A stretch of DNA of 64,000 bases from G036327475 sp036327475. GTDB lineage: Bacteria > Pseudomonadota > Gammaproteobacteria > Enterobacterales > Enterobacteriaceae. Both the position numbers and the translations under genes were made by a program. The DNA is taken from NCBI RefSeq assembly GCF_036327475.1, contig NZ_CP132913.1, positions 1,798,001 to 1,862,000 on the forward strand. The letters are read 5' to 3'. The notes beneath the pieces are model-generated. The model had not been told where the DNA came from. It ran no database searches and saw only the letters and a program-made list of their open reading frames with translations. Below are positions 18,850 to 27,663 of this stretch, piece after piece; position 1 is the stretch's first letter, and each line of letters opens with the position of its first letter.

Positions 18850-19440
18850 ATGCCGCAATGCATTATTGCCGTGCAAGCTGCCCGGTTGCCGAAAATGCGT
18901 ATTACTACGCCAGAGATTAACATTCAATTCACTGCGGCGGGTATAGCGCACATACACCGATAGGGCATCCTGGTGGCAAATTGCATCAGATCGTAAGAGG
19001 ATGCGCTCCACGCACTGATCATGGAACGCGTTATGCTGACGGAAGGACCGAGATAGTACAATGGTGCCTCGAGATCGATGCGCACTCCGGTAGCGGATTT
19101 GCACCGATCCCCAGTCAGGCTGATGGGTGATAAGACAATTGGATTTCAGTAGATGGCTAACCAGTGTTTCCTCTCATAGGGTCCGCTGACGTTACTCTCA
19201 AGCCAGCGGTTGTTAAAGGTATAATCGTCGATACGGATAGGTTGATTGTCGATACACTCGCCGTCAAACTCAGCAGTGGGCTGCCGGTAAACTCGTCGAG
19301 CGCGCGCAGCGTAACCACTACTTCGCTGTCGGCGCAGCGGGAGAGATTCTCGGTGAGACGATCGCGCACCGCTTCGCGTGAGGGTTTGTGGTTTGCATGG
19401 ACGATGCCGATGTGTCGCGCGGCGCAGGAGGATCAGACGA
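18850..19440 (-). pseudogene. queF: NADPH-dependent preQ0 reductase QueF, truncated remnant
   Basis: The minus strand reads KSNCLITHQPDWGSVQIRYR, FRQHNAFHDQCVERILL and LSVYVRYTRRSELNVNLWRS, all clear QueF C-terminal matches, plus a more degraded middle part (AVRDRLTENLSRCADSEVVV). The N-terminal third is missing and the middle has frameshifts. QueF makes preQ1 for queuosine in tRNA. The deletion that removed its start also seems to have removed the genes that normally follow (syd and the csrB RNA), because yqcC begins almost at once. Confidence 0.85.
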
Positions 19441-19447
19441 CGTTAGA

Positions 19448-19740
19448 TCAATAGGTTCGTCAGCGCCTGCTCGATATCAAGCAGGCCATGCGCGACACCG
19501 CAATTCGGCAGCCACAGCCGTAGACGCGCGCGGCCTTCGGAAGGGTATAGCCATTGCCATCTGCATTGACAGGACAGTGGATCTTGCTGCCGCGTGTACG
19601 TGCGCTCCTGGATCGTGACGCGCCATTACCGCCACGCTTCGCCTTGGCGCCCTATTTTGAGAGGCGCTGCCCGAAGCACAGGCGTTGTTGCAGCAATTAC
19701 GCCAGTTGGAAGCCTGCTTGGTGATGAAGCGCATGATTGA
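19448..19740 (+). pseudogene. yqcC: YqcC family protein remnant
   Basis: Frame-shifted blocks VRQRLLDIKQAMRDTA, then LLPRVRALLDRDAPLPPRFA followed by LAPYFE and a leucine-rich end (QALLQQLRQLEA) match YqcC, a small conserved protein of unknown function encoded just before truC. At least three frame changes occur. Position immediately upstream of truC and yqcA is the conserved one. Confidence 0.65.
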
Positions 19741-19743
19741 ACT

Positions 19744-20262
19744 ATGTTACAGGGTCAATACCTGGTGCTGGTCAATAAACCGGCAGGCGCTAGTACACCT
19801 CAGTTGGCTGGCTGCAAGGAAAAGCGGTAGTCATGCAAACGGTACGCGACATGCTGAGGTAGCACGTGTTCACGATGCACCGATTGGATCTCCCGACCTC
19901 CGGCGTCCTATTGCTGGCGTTGTCAGGTGACGTGACCTGCAGGTTGGCACAAGGGTTTATCGACTATGCGTTGCACCAAAACTGGATAAAATCGCCGATC
20001 CCGAGAAAGCGCCACAGTCGGTGCAGAGCCGTTATCACGCATTGGCGCGGGTGGGGGATGCAGGTTGACGTTGGCCGTTTCCCAGTAACCGCTACAGCCT
20101 GATGGCCTTCTCTCACCTGACCGGACGCAAACACCAGCCGTGCCGCCATGCGGCGATTCGGCTAGCACAGCCTTTTCCCTGCATATGAAAGGGTTGAGTT
20201 TACTGGGCCTTCAGGTCAGGATAAGGTCCTTCATCAAGCGTAGTAGGCCAGGGGAGTCGAGC
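19744..20262 (+). pseudogene. truC: tRNA pseudouridine(65) synthase remnant
   Basis: Blocks MLQGQYLVLVNKPAGASTPQ, HRLDLPTSGVLLLALSGDV (the RluA-family catalytic motif, with Asp kept) and HLTGRKHQPCRHAA lie in different frames. About a third of the family length is missing from the C-terminal half. TruC makes pseudouridine 65 in some tRNAs. It runs directly into yqcA, whose own ribosome site lies in the truC tail. Confidence 0.82.
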
Positions 20263-20265
20263 GCC

Positions 20266-20712
20266 ATGGCGCAAATAGGTATTTTTGTCGGTACGGTTTA
20301 CGGTAATGCCCTGTTAACCGCTGAGGAGGTGGAGTCGGTGCTAACAGAGCAGGGGCATCAGGTAACCTTGTTCGAGGACGGTAACTTAGAGCAATGGCAG
20401 GTGTATGCTGAACGGGTAATCCTCATCATCACCTCCACCACCGGACAAGGGGGGCTACCGGGTAATATCCTACCGCTGTTCCAGCAGGTAAAAGATAAAC
20501 TGGGGCATCAGTCGGCGCTACGCTATGGCGTTATCGCGCTGGGCGACAGCAGTTATGATACCTTTTGCGGCGCGGGGCACGCTTTCGACGTGTTATTGCA
20601 GGAGCAAGGGGCTACGCTGGTCGGTGATCTACTGGAAATCGATGCCATGAAGTATCCCAAGCCGGAAATACCGGCATGCCGCTGGGCAGCGCAGTGGGGC
20701 GTTCTATTATAA
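20266..20712 (+). CDS. yqcA: Flavodoxin YqcA
   Basis: Intact 148-residue single-domain flavodoxin, same length as the family (149). The FMN phosphate loop is GTVYGNAL at residues 8-15 and the isoalloxazine loops are TSTTGQGGLP and LGDSSYDTFCGAG. I chose the ATG at 20266 because the homologous protein starts at this MAQIGIFVG; the frame is open further upstream only by accident within the truC relic. A GGGGAG lies about 10 bases before. It is a small electron carrier of unknown partner, and the only intact protein gene between recD and dapD. Confidence 0.92.
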   Translation: MAQIGIFVGTVYGNALLTAEEVESVLTEQGHQVTLFEDGNLEQWQVYAERVILIITSTTGQGGLPGNILPLFQQVKDKLGHQSALRYGVIALGDSSYDTFCGAGHAFDVLLQEQGATLVGDLLEIDAMKYPKPEIPACRWAAQWGVLL

Positions 20713-20861
20713 TCAAGGCGCAGCGTGCGGCCTACTAGGCTGCCGTTGCGCGCTAATCGGCGGAATGCCCGTCCCGCTGCAGGTGTTAGCCGGATGGGTT
20801 AGCCGTCGCCGCGTCTTCTCTGGGCGGGTCGGTTGCCGCCGCGCTCGCGGCCTGAACGCCA

Positions 20862-20906
20862 CCATGCCCACCCCGCCAGACGTGGAGTCGGTCGTGGTGG
20901 GCATGG
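20862..20906. terminator. Hairpin between yqcA and the yaeH relic
   Basis: An 11-base perfect inverted repeat (CCATGCCCACC / GGTGGGCATGG) with a 23-base loop lies between the 3' ends of convergent yqcA and yaeH, suggesting a shared terminator, though no T run is present. The rest of 20713-20940 holds no recognisable gene. Confidence 0.35.
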
Positions 20907-20939
20907 CTAAGACGTAGTTGTCTTCGGTCTTTGCGCGGT

Positions 20940-21336
20940 CGCGCGATTGTTTCTGCCTGGCCAATTTTTCCAGATCCACTTCGATCTCGGAGATTTTATT
21001 GGCAACAATGCTTTCCAGATGGCGTAAGTTATCAAAAATTTTGTACTTTACACACGCCTCGGTTTGATCGCGCAGGCAGATTTGATCCAGCTCATCGATC
21101 ACATGGCGCAGGTTGGGGGTGATTCGTTGATTTCCCTATAGCCTTCCGCCGCATTATCCGACAGCGTGGTCTTACGTTGACGGGGTATTTGAATTCAACG
21201 CTTTTGGCGAAAAATTAGCCTTTGTCAAGGTGAAAATAAACCTTGAGAATATTGTTATTGGCCTCCTGGCGCCAGGCTGTAGCGATCGATATCGTCCGGA
21301 TGATTAAACGCCAAGGTTTTTCAGATTATCGCGCAT
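20940..21336 (-). pseudogene. yaeH: YaeH (UPF0325, DUF3461) remnant
   Basis: The C-terminal half is open and matches YaeH very well (IDELDQICLRDQTEA, FDNLRHLESIVANKISEIE, VDLEKLARQ). The N-terminal half (MRDNLKNLGV, then tyrosine/arginine-rich blocks in other frames up to KYPRQRKTTLSDN-like) has at least four frameshifts and a stop. Spans about the normal 128 codons, next to dapD as usual. The function of the family is unknown. Confidence 0.85.
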
Positions 21337-21463
21337 TGTCACGTCCACTGATGATGTGCAGTATTAGGTAAAATGATGGCGCATGACGGCGCCATAAGCC
21401 GTGACTTACGGCCGGATTTGTCACCGCACTGACCGGGCGCGAGCGCTGACGCCGTGGATAATA

Positions 21464-22288
21464 TTAGTCGATGGTGCGTAATAACTCATTGATGCCCACT
21501 TTCCCGCGGGTTTTGTCGTCGACTTTTTTTATAATCACCGTGCAATAGAGGCTATAGCCTCCGTCTTTGGAGGGCAAATTACCGGACACCACTACCGACC
21601 CTGCCGGTACGCGGCCGTAATGCACTTCGCCGGTTTCAGGATCGAAGATTTTTGTGCTCTGGCCGATAAATACTCCCATGGAAATGACCGAGCCCTTCTC
21701 GACGATCACTCCTTCGACGACTTCTGAACGGGCGCCGATAAAACAGTTGTCCTCGATAATGGTCGGATTGGCCTGCAGCGGTTCTAGCACGCCACCGATA
21801 CCGACACCGCCGGACAGATGGACATTTTTGCCGATTTGCGCGCAGGAGCCAACGGTAGCCCAGGTGTCTACCATGGTGCCTTCGTCCACATAAGCGCCGA
21901 TATTGACATAAGAGGGCATTAGTACCGTATTACGGGCGATATAGGCGCCCTGGCGCACGCTAGCCGGCGGCACCACGCGGAGCCCTTCGCGCTGGAAGCG
22001 CTCACTGTCCCAGCCGGCGAACTTCATCGGCACTTTATCGAAAAAGCGCGTTTCGCCACCCTCGATCAGCTGATTGTCGGCGATGCGAAACGAGAGCAGT
22101 ACCGCTTTTTTCAGCCATTGATGGGTCACCCATTCGCCATTGATTTTTTCCGCTACGCGCAGCGCGCCGCTGTCGAGGGAAGCGATAATTTGATTAATCG
22201 CGTCACGGGTGATGTCATCGACATTAGCCGGCGTGATGGCGGCGCGTTGTTCAAAGGCGGCTTCAAGAATCTGCTGTAATGACTGCAT
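21464..22288 (-). CDS. dapD: 2,3,4,5-tetrahydropyridine-2,6-dicarboxylate N-succinyltransferase
   Basis: Intact at 274 residues, the exact family length. DapD transfers succinate from succinyl-CoA in the lysine and meso-diaminopimelate pathway, so it supports both protein and peptidoglycan synthesis. The N-terminal helical domain (MQSLQQILEAAFEQRA) is followed by a left-handed beta-helix of hexapeptide repeats (VNIGAYVDEGTMVDTWATVG, CFIGARSEVVEGVIVEKG) and ends NELLRTID. It is flanked by a dead yaeH downstream and a dead glnD upstream, so its own promoter probably lies in or near the glnD relic. Confidence 0.97.
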   Translation of the reverse strand: MQSLQQILEAAFEQRAAITPANVDDITRDAINQIIASLDSGALRVAEKINGEWVTHQWLKKAVLLSFRIADNQLIEGGETRFFDKVPMKFAGWDSERFQREGLRVVPPASVRQGAYIARNTVLMPSYVNIGAYVDEGTMVDTWATVGSCAQIGKNVHLSGGVGIGGVLEPLQANPTIIEDNCFIGARSEVVEGVIVEKGSVISMGVFIGQSTKIFDPETGEVHYGRVPAGSVVVSGNLPSKDGGYSLYCTVIIKKVDDKTRGKVGINELLRTID

Positions 22289-22779
22289 TCCGTCGTATCC
22301 TGTCTGTCGGCTTAATGGAAATTTATAACGTTACTTGTATCATATTTTATCGTTTAGATTGAGCGCCTCTATCAAGCGCCGCCGTAATGCCGCCCGATAG
22401 AATAAATACATCCTCCACCCACTCGCCGATGAAAGCCTTGCTGACACGAGCAATAGTCCAGGCTTGTCGAGCGCCGTCAGCTCAAAATAACTTCGTTGCT
22501 CAGTCGTTGATGGTAAAAACATTACCGAGGTATCAATACTGAAACGACGTAGCTTTGGGGCGGCGCACCCGCGGATGACGGTAATCCGCGGGCTATGGAA
22601 TTGCAGCAGCGCCTGGCGGGTGACGGGATGCCTGTCCGGCGACAGCAGGCTACCGTCCGGCTCGACAACTACAAAGGTATCCATCGCCATACCGTCCTGG
22701 TTGGTGAAAATCTGCGCGTCGTGCACGCTCAGATTACGGCGATCAGCACCGGCGGTTCGTCGCGGCCGCGCAGTACCAT

Positions 22780-22803
22780 ATGGCGCGCATGATGGCGCGC
22801 ATG
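22780..22803. repeat. 12-base tandem duplication in the glnD relic
   Basis: ATGGCGCGCATG occurs twice head to tail (22780-22791, 22792-22803). Confidence 0.85.
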
Positions 22804-22828
22804 CCAGGCTAACTGATTGGGGTATGGC

Positions 22829-22865
22829 GCAGGCAATAGCCGGCGTGGCACCGGCTATTGCCTGC
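22829..22865. repeat. Perfect 15-base inverted repeat in the glnD relic
   Basis: GCAGGCAATAGCCGG (22829-22843) is exactly complementary to 22851-22865 with a 7-base loop. On the coding strand it replaces the segment that should encode the GlnD residues between HLQAI and the Asn-Gln-Leu-Ala-Trp block. One arm looks like an altered version of the original sequence. Confidence 0.88.
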
Positions 22866-24698
22866 AGGTGGTGTTCGCCGATCCCTTCCATGCGTAGATG
22901 GTTTGTGCCGCTCCGCGCCCGAACATCCGGCAGACATGCATACCGCAACGCAACTGCTTTTCGGTAGTGAAAACAGCTCGCGCAGCAAGCCTTATTCCAA
23001 CTGTTCCGTAGCGTTTCGTTGGTAGCGCAAATATCCGCCACTGTCAGGCATAGCAAATAGTGCAGGTGGCTCTCGCTTTGCATTTCGTCGGCGCAATGTA
23101 CCAGTCGCGGTGGGTAAATCGTGTAGCGTCACTCCAGTGCGTCCTGGACGCCGAACTGGGAATGATCGCCGCCACCCCCTTGGCGGAATAGCACCGCCAC
23201 CAGCAATAAGTTCGCTGGCCCAGGTGCGGAAACAGCTCCACGCACAGCGGAGGTACGGCCTCTAGCTGTCGTCAGCGAAACTTTCCCGCTTCAGCCATAC
23301 CCGAATGGCATGTTCAAATTATATCTGACGACGATATTACTCCACTGCGGCATATAGGTCCACAGCACACTGTGTCGATGCATCGGCAGAATGGCGTGTT
23401 TCACCGTGCTAGATTGATGTAAAATCTGCATGAACGGCGCGTGCCTACGGGATCGTGCATGGCGGCGCCTTCAGATAACGCCGTGAATAGCGAAGCTGGC
23501 GCAGGATGGCCGATAGATCCCTTCCAATATGTTGATTATGCACCATCTGACAGAACAGGCGCACAATAGTCCGCGGTTGTCGACTGAATAGTAGCTCGTC
23601 GCGTAAATCAATGAGATTGCCGCGCAACTGAAACTCGTCGCCTAGCGCTGCGGCTTTTCATTGAGCGCCAGCGCCAGGATAGCTTCATCAAACAGCTGCA
23701 GTAGCATTTGATTCGGCTCGCTGACGCGACTAGTGAAAGAAATCTTTCATTATCCACTCAACCGGCAGGTTCCCTTCTCCTTGGTAGGGCAACAGTTGCG
23801 CTAGAGAAAGATTTGGCACACGATGAGTTCATCCAGCTCGGCACGGGTAATGAAGCCGAAGCCCACCTCTATTGAGGTGGCGCTGAAATGGCGGTGCGCG
23901 ACCCAAAGCAGCGTATGGATATCCCGCAGATTGCCGGAACTGCTTTTGATGTCCGGCTCCAGATTGTAGCGGGTACCGTGATAGCGCAAATGACGTTCCT
24001 GCCGTTCCGCCAATTTAGCGAGGAAAAATGTCCGCGAAGACCAAAAGTCATCGCTAAGTATCTGCTTTGCGGGGTAAGAAACAGCACCAAATCGCCGCAG
24101 ATTAAACGTGACTCAATCAGGCCTGTCACGCTGAGATCGGCGCAACCCTCTTCCAAACACTCGGCGATACTGCGTACGCTGTGGCTAACCTCCGGCTTTA
24201 AATCCCACAACGGCGTCAGCAGTCGCTAATATGCTATTGCAACGGCGGCGTCCAGCGTCACCTGGTTCAAAACCAGCACATCGGTATCAGACAGCGGATG
24301 CAGTTCGTCGCAGCCGTATCCTCCCCCACCGCCACCAACGCGGCGCGAAGCGCATGGGTAAACCCGTGGTAATACCACAACTGCCATAATAACTAATCGA
24401 TATACAGCGTACGGGCATCCACCTTCCGGCGTCTCGCCCGCATCGAAGACAACAGCCAGCCGGCGGTAAAACTCGTCCAGCTCTTTTGAAGGGATGGTTG
24501 AGGGCGTCACCGGCCAGGTGAAAGGGCGGTGTAACCGGTGGTCGGCGCGGCGCCGGCAGGCTGGTATACTGAAGGATCTAGTCCAGCATCGGGTCGCCAT
24601 GCATAGTGCAGCAGCCTGACGCGAAAGCGGTCTTGCCGGGCTGGTGCGGAATTAACGCTTGCTACCGTCCAGCATGGGACCGAGGGCTGTAAGCGGTA

Positions 24699-25493
24699 TC
24701 AGGTCGGGTGGTGGATCACTGTCGGCAGCGAGTCATCGGTACGCAGCGTCATGATTTCGCAGCCGTCATCGGTCACCACGACCGTATGCTCGTACTGCGC
24801 AGACAGGCTGCGATCCTTTGTTTTAACCGTCCAACCGTCTTTCATGGTGCGGATACGGTAGTCGCCGGCGTTGACCATGGGCTCAATGGTTAACGCCATA
24901 CCCGGTTGCAATACCACGCCGTCGTCGTCGGCGTCATAATGTAGTACCTGCGGCTCTTCGTGAAATCCTTCGCCGATGCCGTGGCCGCAATACTCGCGTA
25001 CCACCGAGAAGCTTTCAGCCTCGACGAATTGTTGAATCGCTTTGCCGAGGGTGCGTAGACGGATGCCAGGCCGGACCATGTGTATAGCCAGATAAAGGCT
25101 CTCTTTCGTTATCCGGCACAGCCGTTCGCCGAGAATGGTCGGTTTGCCGACGATAAACATCTTCGAGGTATCGCCGTGAAACCTGTCTTTAATGACCGTG
25201 ACGTCAATATTCAGAATGTCTCCCTCTTTGAGTTTTTTCTCATCGCTCGGAATGCCATGGCACACCACTTCATTCACCGAAATGCAGACCGATTTCGGAA
25301 AATCATGGTAGCCGAGTGACGCGGACACGGCATGCTGCTTTTCGGTAATATGCTGGTGGCATAAACGATCCAGTTCGCCAGTGCTTACGCCGGATTTAAT
25401 ATAAGGTTCAATCATTTCCAGCACCTCGGCGGCCAGCCGGCCGGCAACGCGCATCTTGGCGATGTCGTCTGATGTTTTAATAGGAATGGTCAT
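24699..25493 (-). CDS. map: Methionine aminopeptidase, type I
   Basis: Intact, 264 residues as in E. coli. It removes the N-terminal methionine from new proteins. The metal ligands are present in their motifs: IDVTVIKDRFHGDTSK (two Asp), CGHGIGEGFHEEP (His), TIEPMVNAG (Glu) and AQYEHTVVV (Glu). I start at MTIPIKTSDDIAKM (25493), which aligns with the known N-terminus; an upstream in-frame ATG at 25556 would add 21 residues. It is divergent from rpsB, as in other enterobacteria. An essential gene kept beside a dead glnD. Confidence 0.96.
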   Translation of the reverse strand: MTIPIKTSDDIAKMRVAGRLAAEVLEMIEPYIKSGVSTGELDRLCHQHITEKQHAVSASLGYHDFPKSVCISVNEVVCHGIPSDEKKLKEGDILNIDVTVIKDRFHGDTSKMFIVGKPTILGERLCRITKESLYLAIHMVRPGIRLRTLGKAIQQFVEAESFSVVREYCGHGIGEGFHEEPQVLHYDADDDGVVLQPGMALTIEPMVNAGDYRIRTMKDGWTVKTKDRSLSAQYEHTVVVTDDGCEIMTLRTDDSLPTVIHHPT

Positions 25494-25620
25494 GTAGAGA
25501 TCCACAGTCGGCGCTAGGGCCGACAAAATAATGTATGGTAGATTAGAGAGTGGCATTAATGGTATCAGTACGGCTCAGCACTACCAAATTATCATTTTTC
25601 ACGCCGCGCGAGGAAAACAT

Positions 25621-25824
25621 TTGGTGGAGTCCGTGCGTGGTTTATGGTATAAAGCGCACCGACGATGAGTGCCAGGGTTTAGCCATGCGCTGTTCGTCAC
25701 AACGGAACTCAATTGTGTTATTACACACGTGTTGGCACATGCGCCGGGGTGCTCTGACCGCAAGGCCGGGGTCGGCCGTGTGGGATACGCGGAGGCATAA
25801 TTCCAAACTTACTTAAGGTTTAAC
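25621..25824 (+). promoter_or_regulatory. rpsB promoter and 5' leader (possible S2 control region)
   Basis: About 200 bases separate map and rpsB. A possible promoter is TTGGTG (25621-25626), 16 bases, TATGGT (25643-25648). The leader contains a GC-rich stem region (CCGCAAGGCCGGGGTCGGCC around 25759-25778) and ends with TTAAGGTTTAACATG. Enterobacteria carry a conserved rpsB leader (t44 / tff RNA) through which S2 represses its own mRNA; I infer the same here from position and have not matched the structure. Confidence 0.4.
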
Positions 25825-26550
25825 ATGGCGACTGTTTCCATGCGTGACATGCTCCAGGCTGGTGTCCATTTCGGTCACCAAACCCGTTACTGGAACCCGA
25901 AAATGAAGCCTTTCATCTTTGGCGCCCGTAACAAAGTTCACATCATTAACCTGGAACAAACTGTACCGATGTTCAACGAGGCTTTGGTCGAGCTGAACAA
26001 AATCGCCTTGCGTAAAGGTAAGATCCTGTTTGTCGGCACCAAGCGCGCCGCAAGCGAAGTGATAAAAGAAGCAGCCAACAGCTGCGATCAATTCTTCGTC
26101 AACCATCGCTGGCTAGGTGGGATGTTGACCAACTGGAAAACGGTTCGTCAGTCCATCAAGCGCTTAAAAGATCTGGAAGCCCAGTCTCAGGACGGTACTT
26201 TCGAGAAACTGACCAAGAAAGAGACGCTGATACGCACTCGTGAACTGGACAAGCTGGAAAACAGCTTGGGCGGTATCAAAGATATGGGTGGTCTGCCAGA
26301 CGCGCTGTTTGTTATCGATGCGAAACACGAACACATCGCTATCAAAGAAGCCAATAATCTGGGCATTCCGGTTTTCGCTATCGTTGACACCAACTCCGAT
26401 CCGGACGGCATAGACTTCATTATCCCTGGTAATGACGACGCCATCCGCGCCATCAACCTGTACCTGACCGCTGTTGCGACTACCGTGCGAGAAGGTCGTT
26501 TTCAGGATCTAGCGGAACAGGATGAAGAAAGCTTCGTGGAAGCTGAATAA
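25825..26550 (+). CDS. rpsB: 30S ribosomal protein S2
   Basis: Intact, 241 residues, identical in length to E. coli S2. Begins MATVSMRDMLQAGVHFGHQT and includes NPKMKPFIFGARNKVHIINL and the signature PDALFVIDAKHEHIAIKEA. S2 joins late in 30S assembly and helps bind S1. It is co-transcribed with tsf, with an intrinsic attenuator between them. AAGG lies 8 bases before the ATG. Codon use and sequence conservation are much better than in the surrounding decayed DNA. Confidence 0.98.
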   Translation: MATVSMRDMLQAGVHFGHQTRYWNPKMKPFIFGARNKVHIINLEQTVPMFNEALVELNKIALRKGKILFVGTKRAASEVIKEAANSCDQFFVNHRWLGGMLTNWKTVRQSIKRLKDLEAQSQDGTFEKLTKKETLIRTRELDKLENSLGGIKDMGGLPDALFVIDAKHEHIAIKEANNLGIPVFAIVDTNSDPDGIDFIIPGNDDAIRAINLYLTAVATTVREGRFQDLAEQDEESFVEAE

Positions 26551-26601
26551 TAAGGCATGCTATCAGGAGCCCTTATTAACTAAGTTTTAAATATGTTTGT
26601 T

Positions 26602-26629
26602 AGGGGGCCTGCTGCAGGTCCTCTTTTTT
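26602..26629 (+). terminator. rpsB-tsf intergenic terminator or attenuator
   Basis: AGGGGGCCTG, loop CTG, CAGGTCCTCT forms a 10-pair stem (two G-U) followed directly by T residues up to 26629. It is a classic intrinsic terminator between rpsB and tsf, probably partial so that S2 is made in excess of, or independently from, EF-Ts. Confidence 0.75.
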
Positions 26630-26665
26630 ACCTGTCTCCAACACGGAATAACGAGGAACGGAATA

Positions 26666-27523
26666 ATGGCTGATATTACCGCTGCCCTGGTTAAAGAACT
26701 GCGTAAACGCACCGGCGCAGGCATGATGGAATGCAAAAAGGTCCTGATTGAAGCGCAGGGCGACATCGAACTGGCTATCGACAACATGCGTAAGTCTGGC
26801 CAGGCGAAAGCCGCTAAGAAAGCGGGCCGTGTCGCGGCTGAAGGCGTCATTCTGACCAAAATCGCGCAGGACGGAAAATACGGCGTTATCATCGAACTGA
26901 ACTGTGAAACCGATTTTGTTGCCAAAGACGACGACCTCAAAGCCTTTGGCGACGAGGTCATCACAGCAGCTCTGAATGAGCGCATCGCTGATGTTGAGGC
27001 CTTGAAGGTCAAATTTGAAGAAAAGCGCACTGCGCTGGTGGCTAAAATTGGTGAAAACATTAACATCCGCCGTCTGAGCATTCTGGAAGGCGACATGATC
27101 GGCTCTTACCTGCACGGCGCGCGCATCGGCGTCATGGTTTCCGCCGCCGGCGCGGGCGAGGAGTTGATAAAGCACGTCGCGATGCATATTGCCGCCAGTA
27201 AACCGGAATATGTCAATGCGGACGATGTGCCGGATGACGTCGTGGCCCGTGAGCATCAAATCCAGCTAGACATCGCCGTACAGTCCGGCAAGCCGCGTGA
27301 AATCGCCGAGAAAATGGTTGAGGGCCGCATGCGCAAGTTCACCGGCGAGATTTCTCTGACCGACCAGCAATTCGTGATGAATCCGAGCAAGACCGTCGGC
27401 CAGCTGTTGGACAAACACGGTGCCAAAGTTAACAACTTCATCCGTTTTGAAGTGGGTGAAGGCATTGAGAAAGCCGGAGTCGATTTTACCGCCGAAGTGG
27501 CCGCGATGAGTAAGCAGTTTTAA
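26666..27523 (+). CDS. tsf: Translation elongation factor Ts
   Basis: Intact, 285 residues (E. coli 283). EF-Ts exchanges GDP on EF-Tu. Motifs are LRKRTGAGMMECKKVL (N-terminal UBA-like domain), NCETDFVAKDDD (core, with the Asp-Phe pair that pushes into EF-Tu) and a coiled-coil and C-terminal module ending AAMSKQF. I start at the ATG at 26666, preceded by GAGGAA; the frame is open further upstream through the terminator only by chance. Confidence 0.97.
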   Translation: MADITAALVKELRKRTGAGMMECKKVLIEAQGDIELAIDNMRKSGQAKAAKKAGRVAAEGVILTKIAQDGKYGVIIELNCETDFVAKDDDLKAFGDEVITAALNERIADVEALKVKFEEKRTALVAKIGENINIRRLSILEGDMIGSYLHGARIGVMVSAAGAGEELIKHVAMHIAASKPEYVNADDVPDDVVAREHQIQLDIAVQSGKPREIAEKMVEGRMRKFTGEISLTDQQFVMNPSKTVGQLLDKHGAKVNNFIRFEVGEGIEKAGVDFTAEVAAMSKQF

Positions 27524-27533
27524 TTAAGTTGTT

Positions 27534-27562
27534 CGGAACCGCCTACAGGCGGTTCCGCTTTA
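27534..27562 (+). terminator. tsf terminator
   Basis: GGAACCGCC and GGCGGTTCC form a 10-pair stem with a short loop right after the tsf stop, followed by CTTTA. The T run is weak, so pyrH may partly be reached by read-through. Confidence 0.65.
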
Positions 27563-27663
27563 ATGAGCCGGAATAATGTCAGATAGCGCGTGCCATACTC
27601 ATCAGCCGAGCGCGGCACCAGGTCAATTCCATCCCATGAAATCGCTCTCAAGGAACAGATCAA

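Larger units (their letters stand above)
22340..24620 (-). pseudogene. glnD: PII uridylyltransferase / uridylyl-removing enzyme remnant
   Basis: Relic of the 890-residue nitrogen sensor that uridylylates PII (GlnB, GlnK). Many matching blocks are spread over about 2.3 kb and all frames: GYGCDELHPLSDTDVL (nucleotidyltransferase motif, with the second GR changed), YNLEPDIKSSSGNLRDIHTL, LIDLRDELLF, LLCLTVADICATNETLRNSW, NLSVHDAQIFTNQDGMAMDT and a C-terminal ACT domain ending EALNLNDK. The central HD domain is largely deleted. Both neighbours, dapD and map, are intact. Loss implies PII cannot be uridylylated by this enzyme, fixing nitrogen regulation in one state. Confidence 0.92.

Noticed and set aside
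7013..20168. Idea that the many frameshifts are sequencing errors
   Set aside because: Essential genes in the same window (dnaE, recB, bamA, proS) are open over thousands of bases, and the dead genes also have large deletions, lost active-site residues and tandem duplications. Real decay fits better.
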